Shown one piece after another: positions 1 through 5,000 of a stretch of DNA of 5,000 nt. The translations under genes and the position numbers were made by a program. Origin of the DNA: an uncultured Bacteriovorax sp. (GTDB lineage Bacteria; Bdellovibrionota; Bacteriovoracia; Bacteriovoracales; Bacteriovoracaceae); assembly GCA_943914745.1 (NCBI GenBank), contig CALUDF010000252.1, positions 1-5,000 of the forward strand, written 5' to 3'. The first letter of the stretch is position 1, and the number at the start of each line of letters is the position of its first letter. The notes below the pieces were generated by a model. The model saw only the letters and a list, made by a program, of their open reading frames with translations, was not told the DNA's origin and did no database searches.

Positions 1-30
1 CTTTTATTTGATTTACTACTGGATCTATAC
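1..30. other. Left edge, nothing identified
   Basis: These 30 AT-rich bases follow the stop of the small peptide frame. I see no convincing hairpin, promoter or gene. A plus-strand frame open from base 1 to a stop at 61-63 could be the tail of a gene entering from the left, but its translation has no recognisable features. Confidence 0.3.
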
Positions 31-153
31 TTAGTTAGCGCTTGTATACACTTCTGTGTTTAATTTTTTAGCGACAAAATTTGAGTCTGTCTTGAGTGAC
101 GTAACGGCACCGACGACTAGGCTTAAGACAACAACTAACAATAAATCTTTCAT
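31..153 (-). CDS. Possible small exported or membrane peptide (40 aa)
   Basis: A 40-codon open frame encoding a peptide that begins MKDLLLVVVLSLVVGAV. It then turns hydrophilic (TSLKTDSNFVAKKLN) and ends in TSAN with a TAA stop. One lysine followed by about 14 hydrophobic residues resembles a signal peptide or a single membrane helix. Cleavage near residues 16-19 would leave a mature peptide of roughly 20-25 residues with several lysines. An AGG nine bases before the ATG could serve as ribosome binding site, and a promoter-like sequence lies upstream. I do not recognise the family and assign no function. It is on the same strand as the chemotaxis operon but probably transcribed separately. 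At this length a chance frame is possible; the ordered hydrophobic-then-polar layout is the main argument that it is real. Confidence 0.5.
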   Translation of the reverse strand: MKDLLLVVVLSLVVGAVTSLKTDSNFVAKKLNTEVYTSAN

Positions 154-205
154 GTGGATACGCCTGCTAAAAATTAACCAACTATCTCAAAATATGAGTA
201 GTCAT

Positions 206-235
206 TTTATACGGCGAACTCCTGCCTGAAATCAA
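206..235 (-). promoter_or_regulatory. Candidate sigma70-type promoter for the small downstream gene
   Basis: On the minus strand TTGATT (230-235) and TATAAA (206-211) are separated by 18 bases, close to the TTGACA/TATAAT consensus. It lies just beyond the putative operon terminator and about 50 bases ahead of the ATG at 153, a sensible leader length. In AT-rich DNA such matches occur by chance, so this is only suggestive. Confidence 0.35.
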
Positions 236-244
236 GAGACCATG

Positions 245-267
245 AAAAAAATGCACAGCCCTGTTGC
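245..267 (-). terminator. Possible weak Rho-independent terminator of the chemotaxis operon
   Basis: On the minus strand, 18 bases after the stop of the triple-CheW gene, the sequence GCAACAGGGCTGTGC can fold into a short hairpin (GC plus ACA paired with TGT plus GC, one bulged A, loop GGGC). It is followed by A and seven Ts. The stem is short, so strength is doubtful, but the place is right: just after the last gene and before a new promoter-like sequence. Confidence 0.4.
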
Positions 268-285
268 CAGACTTTAGCAAGTTTT

Positions 286-1764
286 CTAAGCGGCTTTCGA
301 AGTTTTAATACGTTCGGTGATAGAGTCTACATTCAAAATGATCAAAGCCCCTTCTTTATCCCCTAGAGGAACAGAGACAATCTCCCTAATATCATCTTGA
401 AATTGATTTTGGATTTTTTGGGTCATAAGCGAGGGAACTTTAAATTTCTTATCCTGGTCAATGGCCAGAATGCTCTCTAGGGCATCGACAACAAGCCCGA
501 AGCGCTCATTGTCTTTTTCAAAAATTAAGACTTTTGTCTCTGAATTGGCCCCCTCTCCTTCTGCCATTTTATAAAGCACTCTGGTATCAATAATGGTCAC
601 CAGTTTAGAGCGTAAATTCAGCATTCCTTTTACATAATGAGGCATTCCTGGAGCATTAAATATCTCTTCTGAGTAATTAATTATTTCTTTGATGTCCTTA
701 ATAGGAATTCCAAAAAGATGATCAAGTCTAAACGAAATGTAAGACTCACGATTTCTATTCTTAAGCGTGCTTTGAAGAGCTTCATTTTGGTACATCTTAC
801 TGTGACCTTCAGTCACTTCCATCACTTCGTGGTTGCTTAGAATTTGTTCATGGGATAGCAAGAAGACTTCCCCTACATCGTGAAAAGGAATGCATCCTTG
901 AAACATGGTCATTCTGTCTTTACTGAGAACTGGAACGGCTATGACTTCGTTTTCAAAATAACTATTGATGCATTCAACTGAATCAACGGCAAGCCCTATG
1001 AGTTCTTTTTCCATTTTAAGGATGATGATTCTTTGGTCTTCGCTGTCTCTTGACTCATTCTCATTGACTTTAATCTTTAGGATCTTAGCAAAACTCACCA
1101 CTGGAATCGTGCGACCGCGAAGATTGATGATCCCCAGAAAAATATCACTTTGGATGCTTGAGGGCTTAATCTCTGGGACCTTGACGATCTCATGAATTTT
1201 TGAAATCTCGATGGCCATCTTCATGTCTTGCACACAAAAAGAAATACATTTATGTCTTTGGTCAATCCTGATGTCTTCTTTTTGTTTCTTAGTGATTTTT
1301 TGTTGCTGTAAAATTTGAGGGACGTTCTCTATTGTAATTAAGGCCTGAGTGTCGATGATTTGAAGAATCCTCTCCCCGTTATCGAGCTTGATTCCACCGC
1401 TGATAATCCTGTGAGAGTTCTCGGAGAGATACCCAAAAGGATTGACCTGGTTGTCATGAACTCTTAGTATTTCACTCGTAGAATCAAAAACAAGCCCTAC
1501 TTTAGCCCCATCAATTTCAATGATGGCCACTTTTTGTGAATCATTAATGCTCGCGTCTGGATAACGTAGCAAGCTTTTTAAATTGACGATGGGAATGATC
1601 ATTCCCCGCAAGTTAAAAACACCTAAAAGAAAGGCCGGTGCCAATGGCATCGGAATAATTCTTTCCGGAAAGTTGACGACTTCCTGCACTGACTTCACGT
1701 CAATGGCCATTTCTGTCTTATCAAGATGAAAGGAAGTGTATATTTGAGTTGAAACGTGTTTCAT
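286..1764 (-). CDS. Triple-CheW-domain coupling protein
   Basis: A 492-residue protein made almost wholly of three CheW domains (about residues 8-145, 170-310 and 338-485), joined by charged linkers. CheW couples chemoreceptors to the CheA kinase. Each domain keeps the central G-x-x-NLR motif: GVFNLRG (48-54), GIINLRG (211-217) and GMLNLRS (380-386), with the receptor/kinase-contact arginine at R53, R216 and R385. The third domain is divergent: glycine becomes serine and the usual proline in the next strand becomes threonine (LVTII). There is no response-regulator domain, so it is not CheV, and no kinase domain, so it is not CheA. A single-domain CheW has only about 150-170 residues. The chosen start has a good AGGA ribosome binding site five bases upstream. 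An in-frame ATG at 1818 would add 18 basic residues that overlap cheD and is rejected. It is last in the operon. It may bridge several receptor or kinase units in an array; this is inference. Confidence 0.92.
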   Translation of the reverse strand: MKHVSTQIYTSFHLDKTEMAIDVKSVQEVVNFPERIIPMPLAPAFLLGVFNLRGMIIPIVNLKSLLRYPDASINDSQKVAIIEIDGAKVGLVFDSTSEILRVHDNQVNPFGYLSENSHRIISGGIKLDNGERILQIIDTQALITIENVPQILQQQKITKKQKEDIRIDQRHKCISFCVQDMKMAIEISKIHEIVKVPEIKPSSIQSDIFLGIINLRGRTIPVVSFAKILKIKVNENESRDSEDQRIIILKMEKELIGLAVDSVECINSYFENEVIAVPVLSKDRMTMFQGCIPFHDVGEVFLLSHEQILSNHEVMEVTEGHSKMYQNEALQSTLKNRNRESYISFRLDHLFGIPIKDIKEIINYSEEIFNAPGMPHYVKGMLNLRSKLVTIIDTRVLYKMAEGEGANSETKVLIFEKDNERFGLVVDALESILAIDQDKKFKVPSLMTQKIQNQFQDDIREIVSVPLGDKEGALIILNVDSITERIKTSKAA

Positions 1765-1769
1765 AACAA

Positions 1770-1774
1770 TCCTA
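1770..1774 (-). promoter_or_regulatory. Ribosome binding site of the triple-CheW gene, overlapping the cheD stop
   Basis: On the minus strand the bases TAGGA precede the ATG at 1764 by five bases. The TAG is also the stop codon of cheD, so termination of CheD places a ribosome directly on the next start. This site decides in favour of the ATG at 1764 over the upstream in-frame ATG at 1818. Confidence 0.75.
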
Positions 1775-2260
1775 GCCCGTCTTCCATGCGTAATAATTAA
1801 TTTCCTCAAGAACCGCAAATTCTACTTCACCACTTGTGCAGTTAACGAAGATTTTGCTGCCCGTATTAGAGCCAATCATTTCTTCTTTTATTTTGAAACC
1901 ATGATCGGCCAGGTGCTTGTGGGCAGATTCGAGGTTGAATTGCCCGACCTGCGAGCGGTTGGACTTAAAAAGTTTATTCATCATATTGCCGCCGCCAGCA
2001 ACATAAACATCAATGTCCTTGATGTCCTCTTTTTTAATTTTCATCATTTTCATTAGTGTCAAGATCGCCTGATTGACATACTTCCCACCCAATAAATGGC
2101 TTTCTGTTTCCGTTTCAGGCAAAAAACAGTGAGCAAGACCACAAATGTCTTTTTCTTTCCAGATAAAAGCAATACCTACGCATGAGCCAAGAGTGGCACG
2201 CAAAAGATCTCCGCTTTTTCCTATATGTACTTCAGCAATTTTGACATGGATCTCATTCAT
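1772..2260 (-). CDS. cheD: CheD, chemoreceptor glutamine deamidase
   Basis: A 162-residue protein of normal CheD length. CheD enzymes convert particular receptor glutamines to glutamates and in some bacteria also interact with CheC or act on receptor activity directly. The catalytic cysteine is C27 in TLGSCVGI (23-30) and the catalytic histidine is H44 in GLAHCFLPE (41-49). The family motif VAGGGNMM is at 87-94, and SNTGSKIFV (131-139) matches the late conserved GGN/T-G region. A threonine usually completes the triad; the nearest one here is T23, four residues before the cysteine. The gene starts 3 bases after the cheR stop. The only purine-rich stretch upstream (GGGA) ends 12 bases before the ATG, which is far for a Shine-Dalgarno, so coupling to cheR translation is likely. 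No other in-frame Met occurs before residue 70, so the start is firm. Confidence 0.95.
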   Translation of the reverse strand: MNEIHVKIAEVHIGKSGDLLRATLGSCVGIAFIWKEKDICGLAHCFLPETETESHLLGGKYVNQAILTLMKMMKIKKEDIKDIDVYVAGGGNMMNKLFKSNRSQVGQFNLESAHKHLADHGFKIKEEMIGSNTGSKIFVNCTSGEVEFAVLEEINYYAWKTG

Positions 2261-2263
2261 TGG

Positions 2264-3097
2264 TTATTTTTTTCCCAAAACATAGACACAGGCCGATTTA
2301 AACTCATAAGGAGTATCCAGTCGATTTAAAGACTCCGACTCTCCGATCATAAGTGTTCCTTCCTCTTTTAAACTCTTTGCCACATTTCTTAAGACGGCTT
2401 CTTGATCTTCAGAAGTAAAATAGATCAATACATTTCTTAAAAAAATGATGTCGAACATTTCTTTTTTCACAGTAAAAAGATTATGAGGCTGAAAAAGAAC
2501 TCTCTTCTTTATATCTAAGGAGACTTCAAACATCTTCTCTTTTTTTTCTGTAAAATATTTTTCAAATAAAGCTGGATGGCTTCGGCGCATAAACTCTATC
2601 GATTTTTCCGCATAGACTCCACCCGTTGCCTCCCTTAAGACATCACTCGAGATGTCGCTGCCTTGGACTCTAAAGTCAAAAGTGGGATGAGCATTTTTAA
2701 ACTCATTGCAAGAAATGGCGATGCTATAGGCTTCTTCCCCTGATGAAGAAGCTGCGGACCAAATCTTTAGCACTCCATTAGGATTATTCTTGTGCCACTC
2801 TGGAAGAAACTCCTTTTGGAAATGCTCCCACACTCTCGGAGTGCGAAAGAAGAAAGTTTCATTTGTCGTCATGATATTGATGAAAAACTCGGATTCACCC
2901 GCCGTCTTATCCAGGTAATCCATATAAGCTTCATAAGTATCAATCATAAGTTCACGCATGCGTCTACGCAGACGACTTTGCATCATGGTCTTTTTTTGTT
3001 CATTAATCGAGATCCCAGTGAGCTGGTGAACTTTCTTAATGACTCTTTGAACTGTTGCCGCATTCATGTCGGCCAATAAATTTAATGCTTCTGACAT
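2264..3097 (-). CDS. cheR: CheR, chemoreceptor glutamate methyltransferase
   Basis: A 277-residue SAM-dependent methyltransferase that esterifies specific glutamates on chemoreceptors during adaptation. An N-terminal helical domain (about 12-75) carries the basic stretch SRLRRRMREL (41-50). The family signature TTNETFFFR is at 77-85. The SAM-binding loop IWSAASSSGEEAYSIA is at 112-127, followed by GSDIS (146-150), QPHNL (203-207), FDIIFLRNVLIYF (215-227) and GESESL (252-257). Length is normal for CheR. The SAM loop departs from the usual SAGCSTGEE: the Gly-Cys and the Thr are replaced by Ala-Ser and Ser, but both glutamates remain. The beta-subdomain between about 180 and 207 looks short, which fits a CheR that does not need a receptor pentapeptide. 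The start lies 5 bases after the receptor stop with only a weak GAG-type ribosome binding site; Met11 is a less likely alternative. Confidence 0.96.
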   Translation of the reverse strand: MSEALNLLADMNAATVQRVIKKVHQLTGISINEQKKTMMQSRLRRRMRELMIDTYEAYMDYLDKTAGESEFFINIMTTNETFFFRTPRVWEHFQKEFLPEWHKNNPNGVLKIWSAASSSGEEAYSIAISCNEFKNAHPTFDFRVQGSDISSDVLREATGGVYAEKSIEFMRRSHPALFEKYFTEKKEKMFEVSLDIKKRVLFQPHNLFTVKKEMFDIIFLRNVLIYFTSEDQEAVLRNVAKSLKEEGTLMIGESESLNRLDTPYEFKSACVYVLGKK

Positions 3098-3102
3098 ACA
3101 CT

Positions 3103-4998
3103 CTACTTCGTTAAATCTTCAATTCGTTTATTAAGTTCATCAATTCCCACAGACAACTGTTTTGTTGCTGTCGCAATGGCCTCAGAAGCAATCGCCGATT
3201 TCTCTGTTTCGTCCGCAACTTGCTGAATCGCTGAACTCACTTCTCTTGCTGTCAAAAGTTGTTCTTCCGTCGCACTTGAGATCTCTGAAATCGACTGGGT
3301 TGTCTTATTGACTCCTGCTACGATTTTTTCAAACGCATGGCTTGCTTGCTTTGAAATATCGCTTCCCTGAGAGACTCTCTTTGATGACTCATTAATGAGT
3401 TTTGAAATCTCTTTCGTCGCTTGAGAAGACCTCTCAGCAAGTTTTCTTACTTCATCGGCAACAACTGAGAACCCAAGACCATGCTCTCCTGCTCTTGCTG
3501 CCTCGATGGCGGCGTTAAAGGCCAGAAGATTAGTTTGAGAAGCAATCTCGCTGATAACTTTTACGATTTCACTGATATCTTCAGAAGACTTGCTAATAAG
3601 CTCCATTGCCTCAATCGCTTTTGCGATGGCCTTCGTTCCAACCTCTGCTTCTGCATAAGTGGCCTTTGCTACACTATCAGCACTCTTTGTATTTTGCGCG
3701 ATTGAGTTAATCGATGCCGTTAACTCTTCAACTGAAGCATTCATTTCTTCAGTCGTTGCACCAAGGGCCTGTGCACCTTTGGCCACAGTATTGGCCTTAT
3801 CCGTGACGTTTTTTAATTCATTGGCACTTTTTGCAAAATCCACCGACATCTTTAGAATAGACTCTTCTTTTTCAACTTGAGCCGTGATGTCTGTTGCAAA
3901 TTTCACAACTTTGTAAGGTTTGCCATTCATGTCAAAGACTGGATTGTAAGTCGCAAGAATCCAGATGTGCTTTCCCGTTTTTCCAACTCTCATGTAGCGG
4001 CCAGAATCAAATTCTCCGCGTCCTAGCTTATCCCAGAATAGAGCATACTGGCTCGTTCCCGTGTAACTTGGATCACAGAAAATGCGATGGTGCTTCCCCT
4101 TGATTTCTTCCATCGAGTAACCTAGGGTCACGAGAAAGTTGTCATTTGCCTTAATGATTGTTCCATCAAGATTGAACTCAATAACCGCCTGAGCTCTTCC
4201 GATAGCATTGATCTTACCCTCAAATTCAGCATTCGCTAATTTTGTTGCCGTAATATCAGTGGCAAACTTAACAACTTTATAAGGACGCCCATTTAAATCA
4301 AAAATAGGGTTATAAGAAGCATTAATCCAGATCTCTTTTCCACCTCTGCCAAAGCGCTTATACTCTCCGGCATCATACTCACCGCAAGCAAGCTTTTCCC
4401 AGAAAGCTTTATACTCGGCCGTATGAGCGTAATCACCACAAAAAATCTTGTGATGCTTTCCCTGAATTTCTTCCATCTGATAACCGATGGCCCCAAGGAA
4501 ATTTTCGTTGGCCTTGATGATTGTTCCATCAAGATTAAACTCAATGATTGCCTGAACGCGGTCAATGGCAGTGATTTTTCCTTCAAAGTCAGCAGTCATC
4601 GTTTTTTCGTCAGTGACATCAACTCCAAAAACCATAACTTTGTAAGGCTTCCCTTTTTCATCCACAACCGGAGTATAAGTCGCTCTGATCCATCTTTCTT
4701 TATGGTTTTTACCAAAACGTCGGTATTCCCCAGACTCTGATTCCCCACGACTTAATTTGTCCCAGAATTGTCTATAAGCTAAACTTCCCGCGTATTCATC
4801 ATCACAAAAAATGCGGTGGTGCTTTCCTTTGATTTCATCCAGACTATATCCTGAAGGCGTTAAAAATAATTCATTGGCGTTGAGGATATTTCCATTAAGA
4901 TCATACTCAACAATCGCTTGAGCTGTACTCAAAGCTTTATAGATGTGAATTGATTCTTCGTCTGTCTGAAAATGTTCCTTCTTTTTTACCGCTTCCAT
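3103..4998 (-). CDS. Soluble methyl-accepting chemotaxis protein with three PAS domains
   Basis: A 631-residue cytoplasmic chemoreceptor. Three PAS domains come first (about residues 18-132, 140-252 and 262-374). Each has an AN-x-x-FL motif, a GY-x-x-x-EI-x-GKHH-x-IFC motif, an FW-x-KL-x-x-GE motif and a closing VTD or DIT, the type found in BdlA and related Aer-like receptors. The methyl-accepting coiled-coil hairpin (about 385-631) follows, with the near-invariant tip at residues 488-523 (QTNLLAFNAAIEAARAGE, then VVADEVRKLAERS). I see no transmembrane segment, signal peptide or HAMP domain, so it should be cytosolic. Consensus methylation sites are E417/E418, E424/E425 and E579/Q580. The C-terminus (IEDLTK) lacks a CheR-tethering pentapeptide. 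PAS cofactors in this family can be FAD or heme; the ligand here is unknown. The ATG is only two bases from the window edge, so its ribosome binding site is unseen and a longer N-terminus is possible. It is first of the visible operon genes. Confidence 0.95.
   Translation of the reverse strand: MEAVKKKEHFQTDEESIHIYKALSTAQAIVEYDLNGNILNANELFLTPSGYSLDEIKGKHHRIFCDDEYAGSLAYRQFWDKLSRGESESGEYRRFGKNHKERWIRATYTPVVDEKGKPYKVMVFGVDVTDEKTMTADFEGKITAIDRVQAIIEFNLDGTIIKANENFLGAIGYQMEEIQGKHHKIFCGDYAHTAEYKAFWEKLACGEYDAGEYKRFGRGGKEIWINASYNPIFDLNGRPYKVVKFATDITATKLANAEFEGKINAIGRAQAVIEFNLDGTIIKANDNFLVTLGYSMEEIKGKHHRIFCDPSYTGTSQYALFWDKLGRGEFDSGRYMRVGKTGKHIWILATYNPVFDMNGKPYKVVKFATDITAQVEKEESILKMSVDFAKSANELKNVTDKANTVAKGAQALGATTEEMNASVEELTASINSIAQNTKSADSVAKATYAEAEVGTKAIAKAIEAMELISKSSEDISEIVKVISEIASQTNLLAFNAAIEAARAGEHGLGFSVVADEVRKLAERSSQATKEISKLINESSKRVSQGSDISKQASHAFEKIVAGVNKTTQSISEISSATEEQLLTAREVSSAIQQVADETEKSAIASEAIATATKQLSVGIDELNKRIEDLTK
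3877..4947 (-). repeat. Three tandem PAS-coding units of about 365 bp
   Basis: The receptor gene contains three consecutive homologous units. The anchor glutamine of the Q-A-[IV]-[IV]-E motif falls at residues 27, 149 and 270, giving a period of 122 then 121 codons. Units two and three are closest, about two-thirds identical in protein by hand alignment, and share near-identical DNA stretches: compare the segments around 4161-4230 and 4525-4595, both encoding FNLDG preceded by IEF and an FEGKI linker. Unit one is more diverged. This suggests internal duplication, with the second and third units separating most recently. Confidence 0.8.
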
Positions 4999-5000
4999 GT

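Noticed and set aside
1..63. Plus-strand frame open from the left edge to a TAA at 61-63, possibly the tail of a neighbouring gene.
   Set aside because: Only 20 codons, made of hydrophobic low-complexity residues, overlapping the small minus-strand peptide frame; it cannot be supported without the flanking sequence.
152..229. Plus-strand 25-codon frame starting at 152.
   Set aside because: Too short, no ribosome binding site, no recognisable pattern, and it overlaps the candidate promoter and leader of the minus-strand peptide.
965..1195. Plus-strand open frame inside the triple-CheW gene.
   Set aside because: It lies wholly opposite a well-supported gene and its translation shows no domain or sensible composition.
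1765..1818. In-frame N-terminal extension of the triple-CheW protein from an ATG at 1818 (18 extra, Arg-rich residues).
   Set aside because: It overlaps the cheD coding end, does not look like part of a CheW domain, and the ATG at 1764 has a good ribosome binding site and a CheW-like sequence directly after it.
2792..3079. Plus-strand open frame of 95 codons opposite cheR.
   Set aside because: It is antisense to conserved CheR motifs and has no recognisable protein features.
3481..4740. Several antisense and alternative-frame open frames within the receptor gene.
   Set aside because: They mirror the repeated PAS and coiled-coil coding sequence; open frames opposite such biased sequence are expected by chance.
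3877..4947. The repeated units considered as a CRISPR or mobile repeat array.
   Set aside because: The period of about 365 bp and continuous coding frame are explained by tandem PAS domains; there are no short identical repeats with spacers.

Overview
The window is an AT-rich stretch in which every supported gene lies on the minus strand. It carries most of a compact chemotaxis gene set. Reading in the direction of transcription (high to low coordinates), the order is: a soluble methyl-accepting chemoreceptor with three PAS domains (4998-3103), the receptor methyltransferase CheR (3097-2264), the receptor deamidase CheD (2260-1772), and a protein made of three CheW domains in a row (1764-286). 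The gaps between genes are 5, 3 and 7 bases, so this is almost certainly one operon with translational coupling. A weak hairpin followed by a T run lies just after the last gene (about 245-267).

The first 285 bases hold no large gene. On the minus strand, after the putative terminator, there is a plausible promoter (206-235). It precedes a 40-codon open frame (153-31) encoding a peptide with a signal-peptide-like or membrane-like N-terminus. This is the most speculative gene call here.

How the genes fit together: the receptor has no transmembrane segment, so it should sense an intracellular cue such as redox state, oxygen, a flavin or heme ligand, or a metabolite through its PAS domains. It would pass the signal through its conserved hairpin tip to a CheA kinase, with CheW domains as couplers. 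CheR methylates receptor glutamates and CheD deamidates receptor glutamines, so the operon supplies the receptor, its two modifying enzymes and an unusual multi-CheW coupler. CheA, CheY and CheB are not in the window; they may lie upstream of base 5000 or elsewhere in the genome.

Organism: motile or at least chemosensory, probably Gram-negative, with low to moderate G+C. The presence of CheD, multi-domain CheW and a BdlA-like PAS receptor in an AT-rich background fits groups such as the Bdellovibrio/Bacteriovorax lineage or other proteobacteria, but the sequence does not settle this. No mobile element, tRNA, rRNA or CRISPR array was seen. Nothing here is clearly a new system. The most unusual parts are the triple-CheW protein with a divergent third domain, the triplicated PAS sensor, and the small peptide gene.
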